DNA from: Scedosporium boydii | Taxonomy: Eukaryota > Ascomycota > Sordariomycetes > Microascales > Microascaceae | DNA: 64,000 nucleotides | Assembly (NCBI GenBank): GCA_002221725.1 | Contig: NJFT01000170.1 | Span: 1-64,000 of the forward strand | Direction: 5' to 3' | Shown: positions 43,223-56,090 of the stretch, in pieces | Layout: each line of letters starts with the position of its first letter | Numbering within the stretch: position 1 is the stretch's first letter | Position numbers and translations under genes: made by a program | The notes under the pieces: model-generated | Database searches by the model: none | Told to the model about the DNA's origin: nothing | What the model saw: only the letters and a program-made list of their open reading frames with translations

Positions 43223-44782
43223 GTATGAGATTCACTGCGGGCCCTGGATCAGTTGTCTCAGTGATGATGTCTGGTAGACCCGGCATTGGCATTTAATGCC
43301 GTGATACCGAGACATTGCGATGGCGATGACACAACCCAAGGGGCTAGATAGAAAGGGGGGGGGGGGGGGGGGTGGGGGGGGGGGGGAGATCTGTTTGATA
43401 AAAAGTTGGATACCCAGCATCTGTTGAGTTCAAGCGGTAGCTCGATTGAAGGAGTTGTTTTGCATCTGGCATGTCGTCCGAATTTTTATGAAAATTATGA
43501 GTTTTTTTCACACCCAAAATACCATCGAGATACTCCCATAAATTGATTGCATCTGCATTTGCTTTTGTTTGCCAAGGAAGCAAGGGCCAAAATAGTTGTC
43601 GAGCTGGTGAACTGTAAAACTTGCCTAGGAAGGAGCGAGCTGGGCTTGGCCGAAGCCTCGGGTCGGTCAGAGTCTTCGGGATGCAAGAACAGTGAATTAC
43701 AAATGGTACTTTTGCATGGTTCAAGCTCTTTGACAGCTGTTGTCGGCTCTAAACGGAGTTTTCCCACGTGATTATTGACTGTCACGATCTGTCATTGGCT
43801 CCCCCAACTCCCGAACCAAATTGCCACTGCAGGAACGATGGAACCAAAAGAAATCTCCAAGACTTCCACAGAATTTCGGGAGCTCTCAAGCTGCTGGCGA
43901 AAATGGCTGGTCGCCCCCCCATTTGCCGTCAATTCACGGGCCTCTCTGGTGTTCCCCATCAGGAAAGGCTCCATCTGTCGTCCAAAACTGGAGCTCGGCC
44001 CCATTTTGGGGGGTTTCTCGCATGTCCTATCTCCCCGGGAGTTGATCCTGCCAATGATTCCGTCCATGAGGCCCCCAATCCCCTGCCGCTTCTTTGACAG
44101 CAGGGCGCCGCCACGTCTCCTACAGACTCCACTATCAGCCCGCTTCTGCGTGGCAATAGCACTTCGTCCAACTGGTGCCCTCGACGCTTACCCCAACATT
44201 TCAACTCGCCGAGGTCGCGGAGAGCAGGCAAAAAGGTGGGGGGAAGCCTTGTCTGGGGAAAATGCAACTGCCGAATCATTGCTCTCTCGCTTTGAGTGGA
44301 GAAGGGGGGCAGAGCTCTATCCCTGTTGGCGCCGAAGCGATGGCGGCAGAAGGCATTGCATACGGATAAGCTGGGAGTTCCATGGTTGGTTATATTTCCC
44401 ATTTACCAATTGAGGCGTTTGTTGAGGGAGTTCTTTTTTATAGTTATTATTTCTCGCAGATCCCTGGAATTTACTTCCGTTCTCCGATCTCGAAGCCCTG
44501 TTCCAAGTCTAAAACCGACAAGTGTTCCAATTGAGAGAAGATCTCCTTGCCCAACGAGGCTTAAAATCCAGCTAATTAACCAAGCGATCGTGACGACTAG
44601 AACACTTTTGCGACATCATCACAAACCTCTTCACCGCCCCGAAAGCTCTAACTTGCTTGGACTTGATATCGGGCGGGTAGGCGCAGCTTTGGGAGAAAGC
44701 ACGGGTTCCGACAGCTGGACGGGAGGACAATTGGCCGATTTGTGATACCCCCATACCTCATACAACAACCTCTTCCTCCACA
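43223..44782. other. Intergenic, 1.56 kb with G-tract
   Basis: The interval contains the G-rich tract at 43355-43386. The remainder has unrelated open frames on both strands without recognisable domains. The region from about 44440 to the next start is probably the ligase promoter and leader. Confidence 0.4.
43355..43386 (+). repeat. Poly-G tract (18 G, T, 13 G)
   Basis: A nearly pure G run of 32 nt lies about 130 nt beyond the permease stop codon. It could form a G-quadruplex on the plus strand (in the permease transcript if it is within the 3' UTR). Its exact length may be unreliable because such runs are error-prone. Confidence 0.85.
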
Positions 44783-46745
44783 ATGGCTGCCGCGGGGAAT
44801 AGCCAGCTTGCCATATCTGGCTTCGCTCCGAAACACTTTCCTCACAGCAACCTCTTCGAGTATATCTCAGGCGACCCTTTCAAAGACGAGTGTGACTTCG
44901 TGCCCGCCGCTCACAAGCTGGCTCCGATAGAGCCGAGTCGGCCCATCTTCGTAGACCACAAGTCTAGTAAGATACCCAAGCGACAAAGAGACAAATTCTC
45001 TATAATTTCCGCACAAGCACTCGGTCGCTAACAATGTTCTAGGCCGAACCCTCACACACGGCCAGATCAAGAAAGATGCCCTCGCCATCGCTGGCAGCCT
45101 CCAATCCCTCGGCCTCGACCCCCACGACGTCCACGTCCTCCCGCCAACTCCCACTTGCCCCCGTCCCGAAGTGGCCCCCGTCGTCCTGATCCAAGTGCCC
45201 AACTGCCTCTCGTTCCCCGCCATCGTCCTGGGCGCCTTCGCCTCCGGCCTCACGGCGACACTCGTATCCCCGGCGCTCACGAGCGACGAAATCTCGTGGA
45301 TCCTTCAGAATGCCAGGCCAAAGGTCATCATCACGGCCAATTCGTGCCTCAAGGCCATGAAGGAAGCTGTTGCGAAGCAGGAGGACAAGGCCTACTTTGC
45401 CGACATTCCCATCTTCACCGTCGATGTCGCCAACGAGACCTACCCCCTCCGTTCTTCTCCTTCTTCCTCGTCGTCTGAACGCGACTGGACCGACCTGCTC
45501 ACCCTCGCGAGTCCCCTTGCCCGCCCCGTTGACTACTCCGACGAAACCTCCCGCTACCGCACCGCAGTAATCCTATGGTCCTCGGGCACCTCGGGCCGCT
45601 CCAAGGGCGTCCTCCTCTCCCACCACGCCCTCAACTTCTCCGTCGGCTCCATCTGGCACGACGCGGATTACTTCCAGGGCAGGCAGCAGCAATGGCTCGG
45701 CTACGTACCCTTCTACCACGTCTTCGGACTCTGCAACATCCTCCTCCTCTCCATGTGCATCGGCGCTACCGTCCACGTCATGCAGTCCTTCCATCTCGAG
45801 ACGGTGCTGCAGGCTGTTCCTAAGCGCCAGATTACCTACTTCCACATGGCGCCTCCCGTGGCCGTCATGCTCGCCAAGGCCGCCGTTGTTGAGAAGTACA
45901 AGGATGCCTTCGGTAGCGTTGTTGCTGGTGTCACGGGCGGCGCTCCTCTGGGCCACGAGGTCGTCGTGGAGGTCTACAAACGCCTAGGCTTCCGCGTCAG
46001 GCTGGGCTACGGTCTTTCCGAGGCCTGCAGCACGACACTGCAGCGCGGCGTGGGCGAGGATGAGATGCATGCGCATGCGGGAGACAGCGGGAAGCCCCAC
46101 TGGGGTGTGCAGGTGATGATCGCCGCCAAGGACGAGGCGTACGACTCCGATACCACGCGCCCTGGCTTCGTCGGCGACGAGGGCGAGATTCTCATCCGAT
46201 GCCCCAGCCTCTTAACGGCCTACCTCCCCATTGGTGGACTTAATCCCGGCGCTCACCCTGACATGTCCATCTCCTTGGAGGCCCTCACCAAGGACGGCTG
46301 GTTCCGCACCGGCGACGTCGGCATCATCTGCGCCGAGGGCCGGCTCCGCATCACCGACCGCCTCAAGGAGCTGATCAAGGTGCGCGCCTTCCAGGTGGCA
46401 CCCGCTGAGCTTGAGGCCATCCTCTGCAGCAGCGACGACGTCGCCGACGCGGGTGTCGTAGGCGTCTACGACCAGTCGGAGGCGACGGAGTGGCCCCGCG
46501 CCTTCGTCGTGCCGCGCCAGCAGGGGAAGAATGAGAACGAGCTGAGGGACCTTGCGACGCAGCTTGCGAAGCTTGTGGAGGGTCGCACGACGAAGTATAA
46601 GTGGCTCCAGGGCGGTCTTGTCTTTGTTGATGCCATTCCCAAGTCGCCTAGTGGCAAGATCCTGAGGAGGATTTTGAGGGATGGGCAGGTGAAGGGGCAT
46701 GAGGTTAAGCTTTATGAGAGGAAGAAGAGGGACACGAAGTTGTAG
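44783..46745 (+). CDS. AMP-dependent acyl-CoA/4-coumarate-CoA ligase-like enzyme, 628 aa
   Basis: Exon 1 is 44783-44966 and exon 2 is 45043-46745, with a 76-nt phase-1 intron (GTAAGA..GTTCTAG). Residues ~60-150 start the ANL fold. The AMP-binding signature ILWSSGTSGRSKGVLLSHHA is at about 240. YGLSEACSTT, GWFRTGDVGIICAEGRL, the hinge DRLKELIKVRAFQVAP and the catalytic Lys in PKSPSGKILRRILRD follow in order. It should adenylate a carboxylic acid and transfer it to CoA. The pattern is closest to 4-coumarate-CoA ligase-like proteins; fatty or aryl acids are both possible. The protein ends in TKL, a weak PTS1-like tripeptide, so peroxisomal import is possible. No clear functional link to the adjacent permease is evident. 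Confidence 0.88.
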
Positions 46746-47476
46746 GGTGGAGAGAGCTATTTTCTTTTTGTTTTTAGATTTCATATTTTCGATTTGTTGT
46801 ATTAATCTGCAGTCTTGTACATCGCCATCTACAGTCTAATTTATCACAGCGTCTCCCATAACAATACATTTCTTCAGTTCACAGGATGACTCTTTCATTT
46901 AATGTTATTTTCTCGTTTCACCGTCACTCTACTTCGCGGAAGTTCTTGGCCCTGAGTTCAAAACTATCTACACTTTTGGATCGCCGTTGGTCGCCGCTTG
47001 ATGGAGCCTTGCCATAAGCCTCAGAATGTTGCTGCGGGCAGGTCTGTGGCTGTGATGTCAATTGCTGCAGGGGTTGTTGGGCCGTTCTCGCCATCCGCCA
47101 TCGTGGCAGGGTTGGAAGAGAAAACTTCATTCGCCAATTAAAGCTGAGGTTCGCCTCAGCCCCGATGATGCAGTTAGCCATGAGAATTAGGTAGCAAGAA
47201 CTTTGAGAGTCAGTCGACGGTTCACGGCTCAGCTCGTCTCGCCACGTCCCAAGTTTTCCCCTTTGATCTACAGTCAGTATTTCAACTCAGAATTCACAGC
47301 GCTCCGATATCTATGAGATGTTACCATGATTCAATGAACAGGTCAGCAGTGATCCTTCGTACTTCCCCGCCCTCCTAACAAGAACCACCTTTGCCAAGGC
47401 TAGTAATCGCCTCTCGCGCGTCCGCCCGACCAACCGCAGTAGCTTCGTTCGGGATTCCACACGACGCGTCTTCAGC
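46746..47476. other. Intergenic, 0.73 kb
   Basis: Ligase 3' flank and promoter of the HeLo-like gene. No gene, repeat or RNA was seen. Confidence 0.4.
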
Positions 47477-50400
47477 ATGTCCTTTGGCTTTGCCATAGGC
47501 GATTTCATCGCCGCCGGAGAGCTATGTTGGAAGATTTACCGCCAAGTGTACGAGGTGTCAAAAGGCGCTCCCGCGGAAGTGCAGGCGCTCCACAACGAGC
47601 TCTCCAACATGTCGAATGTTATCAGAGCGCTTGTTGAGGATGTCAAGGAACCGAACTCTGCGATAGCTCAAGCAGGGTCGGATCGCATCCAGCTCACCAA
47701 CGACATTATGCAAAGGACAATAGAGACCCTTGGCAGTCTGCAAAATCTGTTAAAAAAGTACGACTTGCTCCGGTCGCCCGGCAATGGCGGTTGTAGGTTG
47801 TCAACACTAATAAGACGAAATTGGGATAAAATCAAGTACACGAAAGAAGTTCGCATGATTAATGACCTCCGAGCGAAGGTGCGGTGAATCTTAAGGCTAA
47901 TGGTCTTCCGTTCTTGGCTGACTTGAGATAGCTTTCCTACCAGAACGGCCTCCTCACCCTTGTCTTAATCGCGGGAAACAAGTAAGTTTTGTTAATCAGT
48001 GGGGACAATGGTCGAAATCTAATACCGTGGTCTTTAGTTCATCGCTGGAGAGAATCAAGTCTCAAAACGAAAATCTCTTGAGCTGTGTTGAAGAGATCAA
48101 AGCATCCATCTTCGGAGCATCTCAAAGAATCAATGCTCCCCTCATCGACGGGCCGTTCGACCAACAGTTCCAGTACGAGCTGACGAGAGGTATGATGGCG
48201 CAGGCCGAAGTCAACGGCCGATCGTGGTCTTCAATCGGCATCGATGACTGGATTCAAGCTGGGAAATGGTGGTTGATGAAAGTGAGAACCGATTCAAGCA
48301 ATAAGTTTCCCGGCAATACCGGCATCTGACACTTTATATCAGGCACAGGCACGACTATATTCGGCAAAGCCTGAGACATCTGAGAGCTGCCAGGCTTACA
48401 CCTACCTTCTCAAGGCTTCCTGGATACTAACGGACATCATCGCTGCCCATCCACAAATGACCCTCGTGTCAAACGGTTCACAACAAGTGGGAATCCAGCA
48501 TCTCAGCAACGTACGTTACCCCTGCATACTGGTGTTTCTCAGCTCTGATTCTTTGGACTGTCTTGCTAAGGGCTCCTTACATGCAGGCCATTAAGGCAGA
48601 ACACGAGAAGGCCGAACGCCATCTTCCAGACAAGCCTCAACCACAACAAATCATAAAGGCCAATTTGAGTATTTGGAATCCGATATCGACAACATCTCTC
48701 ATGCCAAGTCTGCATCCGATGCAAGCGAAACAACCATCTTTATGGAAGACCAAGTCCGGCGAAATTTTATACCAAAGGTATGATTGGAACATCAACACCA
48801 CTCCACTGGCGACAGAATCTGACCACATCAATGATTCTGTATAGATTTGGGATTTATCTTTCCCGGTCAACGTGTTTGGAGATAGAGTGTATTATACTTC
48901 TGGAAGCAAATGCTGATGACCGAGCACTCAACATCATTGCCCAGACCTCCGAGGGGCGTGAAGTGCTTCGACATGATGCGCTCAAATGGAGAGGCATGAC
49001 ATTCAATTCCTCTATGCGTGAGCTCCTCGCTAATGAGGTCATAGTCCCGTTCGATTTGTCTATGAGCTCTAGTCAAAACGAGCTATATTCTATCACTTTT
49101 GTTCCAACCGCGACCCAAGGTGATAGAGGAGACATGGAAACACTGTTTTTCTTCAACTTTGAAGGTTTGTTATTTCTCCAGAAAAAGCGCCACATATGCC
49201 TAACGTACCACAGATGCCCGAGTGTTCAACCTTTTGCTGTGGCAAATACCACTATTCCAATCAAAATTTCCTTCATCGAACTTCCATGTTCGAGCGTTGC
49301 GCGGAGGCGCCTTATTTCAGTATCTCCATCTTCTTCAAGAAGAGGGAAGGCAGTTTTCCGAGCCAGAGGCTACTGCAAATATTCAGCGTCTCAGTGAGGA
49401 AACTACGGGCTCAATCTCCGAAGAAGACCTCTCCGACCTTTGGAATCTTGCAATGCATGCTTCAAAGCTCCCCGGTCGCCCTCCAAGTTTCGAAGACCCC
49501 AGACGGCAGCATGGAATTCCGATGTCGCTATTGTCAGTGGCGTGTTGGGCTTCGCCAACGGCATTGTGTTCCCTTGCTGCTTTGGACTCTGTTGCTCCCA
49601 AAGGATCAGAGGAATACAGGCAATATATTGGTGAGCTAGTTCAGGCTGCAATATATCGCCAAGATGAGACATTCTTGGTAGCAGCACTCGAACTTCTCGG
49701 AGTCCATCCACAATCTGTCGACAATCTTCATTCTGGCCCCACGGACGCATTCGTCGAGACTTTGCTTCGATACCTTGGTCCTTTAAAGGAAGTAACCGGA
49801 GCTTATATTCTCTTATGGACACCCATTCAACGAAAGCACACAGGTCTCCTTGATGCTATCGTTGAGCTGACACGAGGCGAAGCTCTGGCTGGCCTCAAAG
49901 AAACTCTAGAAGGTGCCTTTGACAATAGGGATCTTGAAGTTTGCAATTTTGTCTTGAACATATTAAAGCCCATGAATCAGGACTCCCACTTCTACGAGCT
50001 CCTGCTGCGTGCCATCAGTCTTCGGTTTCCCGAAGGAGTGAAGTGTCTCGTCTCAGTCTATCAAGGAAGACCCGACCCGCAGTGGGCGATCCCTGCGATA
50101 CTCACATTCGACCCGGACATCATTCGATATATGAAAGAGTATAATTGCCTAGCTCCAAATGTCGATCTACGTGTTGGTTCCGCGTTAAACTTTGGAATTC
50201 TCTCCACTTTCGCCTACTTCAGCTCTGAATCAAAAATTCTCAACGCGCCTATTTCCAATTTTAGCAAAAGACCTAACATGTTCGGGAAAATGGAAAATGG
50301 AGAACCCCATTTACCATTGCGCGTTGCCATCTACCTAGCTTGTGATCTCTCTATCATCACAGACCTAATTTCTGCCGGCGCTCTAGTGATGCGCAAGTGC

Positions 50401-50862
50401 TTCTCGCCGGGAACTCGACCACAAGTCATCAGGCACGTTCAGGAATGTGTGTCTGTCGAAGATGCCAGAAGAGCCTTTTTCCAGACCTTGGGTCGGACTA
50501 AGAGACTATTAGGGGGCTTCCGAAAGCAGCTCGAGGATACCATGGACGGAATTTTATTCCCTTCGGTGCGGAAGAGGGCAAAAAGCTACCACCTAGTATT
50601 TGAGAGCATCGATACTCTCATTGGCGTGAGCCCCGAGGAGAAAAATCCGCTCGTAGCAGAAGAAGGGACGGCAGGAGATGACGAATGGGAGTTCGATCGA
50701 AAAAGCATCCAATACACCACCGTGGCACTGACAAATTCGCTCGAGACGCAGGAAACTTGGACGAAGTGGCGAGAAGAGGTTTACCCAATCCTTCAGAAAG
50801 CTTTGGAATGCCAGTTTCCCCTGGAGGACGGGGAGAGTTCAGGGATAGAAGAGTTCTGGTGA
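47477..50862 (+). CDS. HeLo-like N-terminal domain protein of unknown function, ~1007 aa
   Basis: Seven phase-consistent exons: 47477-47878, 47932-47981, 48038-48281, 48343-48510, 48587-48777, 48845-49164 and 49214-50862, totalling 1008 codons. The N-terminal ~130 residues (MSFGFAIGDFIAAGELCWKI, then an amphipathic helical region) resemble the HeLo-like/STAND-associated N-terminal domains of fungal incompatibility proteins. A W-x-S-I-G-I-D-D-W-I-Q-A-G-K-W-W segment follows near residue 220. I see no NTPase motif. The C-terminal ~550 residues are helical with degenerate ankyrin-like stretches (for example LLLRAISLRFPEGVKCLVSVY). Membrane-targeting HeLo-type domains act in programmed cell death; a role here is inferred only from the N-terminus. 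Exons 5-6 are also open in a second, protein-like frame, so their exact reading needs transcript evidence. Confidence 0.6.
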
Positions 50863-51095
50863 GGGAGATACCCGGGACACCTTCAGTAACCAGCCCTAAG
50901 CCTTAACTTCTTTGGTACTATTCTATTTAATATTCATATTTTATTAAAAAAAAATAAAATAAAACAATGCTGAGCTCATTGCGGCCCCCCGCGAGCTGGA
51001 ACGGTATCCTTGAACACATCATCCTCTGTGGCCTCTTCCGACCTGGCTTTGCCTGGCAGGGCCATGCGATGCTCCTTAACACTCGTTCACCCATC

Positions 51096-52340
51096 TCAAC
51101 TCGTGGGTTGCGGCGCCTCGTAAGTCGTCGGCCAACTAGGTACATAGCTCGCCGACCCTTCAATCTTAACACTGGCGCCATCATACACTCCCGAGGTCAC
51201 GACTCCGTTCTGAACCCAGGAAGACCACGCCGTGATGCGGGTGGCGCCCGTCGTGGGGCCGACCTCGACATCGGTGGTCTCGGGCCAAGCGCCGGACCAG
51301 ACGGTGGGGCCGGGGATGACGTACTCCGTCGTGCAGGGGACGGTGGTGGTCGTCTTGGTGGAGCAGTAAACCTGTTGTATTTCTCCCGATTAAAACTACA
51401 TTTCGAAAAAAGAGAAAAAAAAAGTGTTTGGGAAAATAAAGGCAGACGAAGAAAAGTGGATTGATGAAAAGAACTTACATCGTGATGCACACCAGGGTCG
51501 TCGAAGCTGTAAGCTCCTGGGAAAGAGACCCCCTGAGGAAGCTCAACGGTGCCGTTTCCACCGACCATGAGTTGGACGCAGTTGGGGTAGAACTGGGCAC
51601 CGCGGATGGGGTTCTCGTTGAACTTGGCGTCGGCCTCGTGCAGGGCGATCATCTCGGCGCGGAGCAGATACCTTTGTTGCAATTAGCGACGAACGTCATA
51701 TAGTTTGATTTCGATGGTCTTGTCCAAAATGCGGGAGAAATAGGCTGCGTTTATGAACTTACGGTCCGGCCTTGAGATCAGCAGGGATCCTGACATTCAT
51801 CAATCCATGTCTTGGCTTGATCTCGGAGGTGATGGCCCATTTGCCCTCACCAAGAGGCTCGGAAGCCTGCTCGTACTTGCCCTTGTGCCAAATCTTGACG
51901 AAGGAGTTCTCGGTGGGCGGATCTGGGGAAAGGTAGGCCAGGGCAGGGCCGTGGTGGGACTTGTCTATGACATCGTCCTTCTGGGTTCGCTCGTCGTGGT
52001 GCCTTAAATGGCGTGTTAGTTTGTTCATTCCGGGCCCAAGTTGGATATTTTAGAAGGGCTCCTACCAGTCCAGTGTCAGAGTGTCACCGGGTACAACGTC
52101 AATAGTGTAGGGAACGGCGCGGTCGCCGAGGACGTTGCATCGGATGTCGGGACTAGTGACGTCCTTGACGGGTGAGTTGGCGTAGCCCCTAGGAGGAGGC
52201 CCGTTGAAAGCGGGTATCCGGATCCCATTGAACGAGCCCTGGTCAACGCCATTCAGGAACACTCCGTAGATGTAAGAGTGGGCAGCAGCCAAGTCGAGTT
52301 GAGTAGCCGCAAAGGCGGCGGCAGCGATGCTGAACTTCAT
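51096..52340 (-). CDS. AA9 lytic polysaccharide monooxygenase, 327 aa
   Basis: Exons are 52340-52066, 52002-51763, 51671-51479 and 51371-51096. Introns of 63, 91 and 107 nt are all in phase, totalling 328 codons. Signal peptide [20 protein letters not shown] is cleaved to expose His21 (HSYIYG), the first ligand of the copper histidine brace. The second His follows in LTLDWHHDERT. The axial Tyr and neighbouring Gln are in [10 protein letters not shown]. Cysteines expected in AA9 are present (DIRCNV, YPNCVQL). A short Thr/Ser-rich C-terminal extension follows and no CBM1 is present. These secreted enzymes oxidatively cleave cellulose or hemicellulose with H2O2 or O2 and a reductant, acting outside the cell in plant biomass degradation. 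Confidence 0.92.
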
Positions 52341-54946
52341 TCTTTGAGACTGGGATCACCGACCACGAATTACCAATTATGGACAAGAACCTCGATAGAA
52401 TTCATCTCTTGGACAGAGGAAGAGGTCTCTCTACTTCTAAAAGATTGCGTCCAACATCACCCCTATATATCCAGCCCTCCAGCGTTCCCAGAGTCTTCGC
52501 ACCCAAGCATCCAAGCCCGTTCCAAGGCTTGGAGCTCGTTTAACTACTAATTGAACTACTATATATTCTGCAAGCAAGTCCGCACGTGGATGGTTGACAC
52601 AAATAACGGAACTTGCGAACCCGGTGGAATCGTTATATTAGAAAAATAGAAGTCGGAAAGCCGGTAAGTCTGCCCCGGGGAATATCAATTGATATCGACC
52701 AAGTGGTGCGGGCCACTTGTCTCGCCTAAAGTGCTGTGAGGATCCAATGCATGATGGGATTGATTCACGCTTTCCTGCCAGGTCTGATTGAATTTCTTCT
52801 TGGAGTCACGAAGGGCTTAGTGGTGGAATTGCGCATTGATATTGGCGACTCGCAGGACACAAATAGAATATTCATATTCACTGTCGTTGTCATTGATTTG
52901 GAACAGTCGGTGGTGGTGAGATTTGTATGCTTTTGGGCTTCCGCCTCTTAAGACAAGAAGCATCCAGCCCTTCTCATTCAAAAGGCAGATCAGCAGGGCA
53001 GAGAGAAACAAAACTGAACAGCACATCTCGCTCGCGCCAGGATTATCGTTTGCGATTTTTACATGGACAGCCTTATCAAGCATATTGCATTCGACAACGA
53101 GGAGCGAGAGAAGATGGAGTGCATTGTGCTCCGGAAACTTCGGACGAGGTTGAGGGCCTCACAAGGCGGGCAGAAGGGGCCAAGTCTCGGCGCACCAACC
53201 AGATCTACATGTATAACGAGCTTACCTTGGCGTTCACGGCTGGGTTTCGGTCGAAATCAAACAATCCTTGAACAAAACAATCCTAACGGGTATTGATGGG
53301 CCGATCTTAGTTGCGGTGTCGGTCGCTGGCAGCGTCGAGGCCATCGTGAAATGAAATTTTTCTTCTTCTCCTTTCTATGTTGGCCCCGTCAAGTTGAGCT
53401 ATTAGAAAAGTGCTCGGGCGAGATGCCGTTAGGGGGAAAGCTGGAGGGTCGAGATGCCTTTAGAGGTAAAGCTCAAGAGAGAGGCTTTTTTTTCTCTGCA
53501 TTGAATGTGAAGAGGGGCTCGGTTGCGTACGTTACGTGGGGAATACTACCTCCCAGAGCCCCAGTGTCCTTTTCCTTCGATTGGATGAAGATAATCCGCG
53601 GACATGTAAATTTTCTCACATGAGAGAAGATGCAAGGGCCGGACCTCCGTAGTTATCGGGGGAGAGAATCTCCTTCATAATTGTAGACCTTCCCCCGAGA
53701 GATATCGGTGGTGACGGGGAAAGATAAGCGGTGCTGGGCAGGCGAAGGCCCACAAACACCGCCCCCGAAAGATGCCGGATCATCCGTAGCCTGGACTCTT
53801 TGACCCTGTGCTATCCCGTCATGGCTCAGAGGGATGCACGTCGAATCTGGCATAGTTCGCTCCGTGGCGTGGGGCACAGCAAGGAAGAGCCTTTGGGGGA
53901 TTTGCGGATCGGAGGTAGCGGTCAACGCCGAACGGATATCCCGATGATACCCATGACCCGCCACAAGGAAGAGCGCGAGCCGGGCGAGATAGTTTACTTT
54001 CTGGGTGAGCAGCTGACCACTCCTTCGAAATTCAAGGGTCAGGGAGGAAGTAGGGACTCTAGGGACATCCCTTTCTCTCCTCCGTAGTCGGAGAGTTATC
54101 GCGAAGAGAAGTTCCACAATACTTCGTAGTTTACGATCGCGGGGTAGACTGTTGCATCATCGATGGGTACAGGTGGCACTTTCCACTTGCCATATCTCAG
54201 ATAAGCGCGGGGCAAATTCCCAGTTTGAGACTGCTTCTGGAATAGAAGTCGCATCCCATTCGTCACAGTCGCACCTGCGTCAGAACAATTCGATACCTCG
54301 TTTCCTTCGTACCCTTTGAGTCGCAGTCCTCGTTGCTCACACCGTGCCTTCTCTGCCTGTTCCCTGTTCTGTGACATTAGCGGGTATTTTCGGATTCTGC
54401 TCCTGCCTCTAAAGTAGAAGACCCCGAAGCCGATTGAAGCCATGCCAAGTACAGCCGAACTCTGTCAAACGTGGGAGGCCACAAGGTGTGTCAAGGCAGT
54501 TCACGAGGCAAGCCCACGAGAGAAGGAGGGGGACTAGACCCCGGACCCCATTTATCGATCAGTAGCACCAGGCGAAGCTATAAAGATAAGGCCTTGCCTA
54601 GCTAGTGTTTCGTTCTTTCCTCGAGTATCCACTGGTATCATCATCGGCCCTAACCAAGCCTTGCATGCTGCAATTGAAAGGATCATTACAATAAGCAGTC
54701 GCCAGTTGCTCCTTAGCTTCAGTCTTCGGTTTGGTGTCTGCCGCCGCCAGCCACTTCGCCAGTTTCGTAGTTAAACTTTATTTAGAGGACGAATTTCTCC
54801 TCTGCCCCAAGTGCTTTACAATTTTTTATTATATATAATTTTTTCCTCCCTCCTGTTCTCTCTTACCTTGAATCTTTACCCAAATCCTCCTCCGGCTCTC
54901 CTCCGGCCCTAACACCTTTTCATCCCACTTATACACCGCCGCCTTA
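52341..54946. other. Intergenic, 2.6 kb
   Basis: AA9 promoter to the left and arginase promoter to the right. Open frames at 53731-54087, 54117-53653 (minus) and 54443-54096 (minus) show no recognised domain or splice pattern. A degraded small gene at 54.1-54.4 kb cannot be excluded. Confidence 0.4.
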
Positions 54947-56090
54947 ATGCACGTAGACAACATGTGCACGTCAATGGTGAAGTCGAGGTTCTTGTCGAAC
55001 CCCCATGACCTCGGGGTCGTGGCCGTCGGATTTTCCGGCGGACAGGTAAGCTGCTGCCCCTCCAGCTCTTGAATCCGAACAACCCAGCTTACAACTTTGC
55101 TTCACTTCCTCAACAGGGCAAAGCAGGCGTAGACGACGGGCCCGTCGCCCTCATCGAATCCGGTCTCATATCCCAGCTGAGCCAAGACCTAGGGTACAAG
55201 ATCCACGGCGACGAGGAGGTCCAGGTACACTCCTACTCCGACATCGTACCCGCCGAAGACCCTCCCATCCGCAACATGAAGAACCCACGCAGCGTGTCGG
55301 CCGTGACGGCCAAGATCGCCGACCAGGTGTACTCGCACGCGCGCGAGGGCCGCATGGTCCTGACGCTCGGCGGAGACCACAGCATCGCCATCGGCACGAT
55401 AGCGGGGACGGCCAAGGCCATTCGGGAGAGGATGGGGAGGGAGATTGCCGTGATATGGGTCGATGCGCATGCGGATATCAACACGCCCGAGACCAGCGGT
55501 AGCGGAAATATACACGGGATGCCGGTGGCCTTTATTACGGGGTTGGCGAAGGAGGAGAAGCCGGAGTGTTTTGGATGGTTGAAGGAGGATAATTTGCTGA
55601 GCATTAGGAAGTTGGTGTACATTGGCCTTCGGGATGTTGATGCGGCTGAGAAGAGAATCCTGAGGGAGAATGGCATCAAGGCTTTCAGCATGTTTGACAT
55701 TGATAAGTAGGTTTTCTCTGCGCGGATGATTTTTTTCCCTCTGGTCGAAGGCCCGTTAACTAACGGAAGCATCTCAGACACGGCATCGGAAGAGTCGTCG
55801 AAATGGCCCTCGGCCACATTGGCAACGACACTCCCATCCACCTCTCCTTCGACGTCGACGCCCTCGACCCCATGTGGGCTCCCTCCACGGGCACTCCCGT
55901 CCGCGGAGGTCTCACCATCCGCGAGGGCGACTACATCTGCGAAGCCCTCCACGAAACCGGCAATCTCGTCGCCGTCGACCTCGTCGAGGTGAACCCCAGG
56001 CTTGCGGCTGATACGCCCCTAGGGCCAACCGAGACCGTTAGGGCAGGTAGCTCGATTGTGCGCTGCGCGTTGGGTGAGTCGCTTCTGTGA
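54947..56090 (+). CDS. Arginase, 333 aa
   Basis: Exons are 54947-55045, 55117-55706 and 55778-56090. Introns are both 71 nt, GT-AG and in phase. In-frame Met codons exist at 54947, 54962 and 54974. The third (MVKSRFLSNPHDLGVVAVGF) best matches usual arginase N-termini and would give 324 aa. All metal-binding motifs are present: GGDHS with the Mn-binding His ~121, DAHADINTPETS and SFDVDALDP; the substrate-side GSGNIHGMP is intact. The enzyme hydrolyses L-arginine to ornithine and urea, usually in the cytosol, and is induced by arginine. Length and motif spacing are normal. There is no obvious functional link to neighbours. Confidence 0.95.

Noticed and set aside
54096..54443. 115-aa minus-strand frame as a small gene
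   Set aside because: It begins with a Met and looks mildly protein-like, but no family, signal or splice context supports it.
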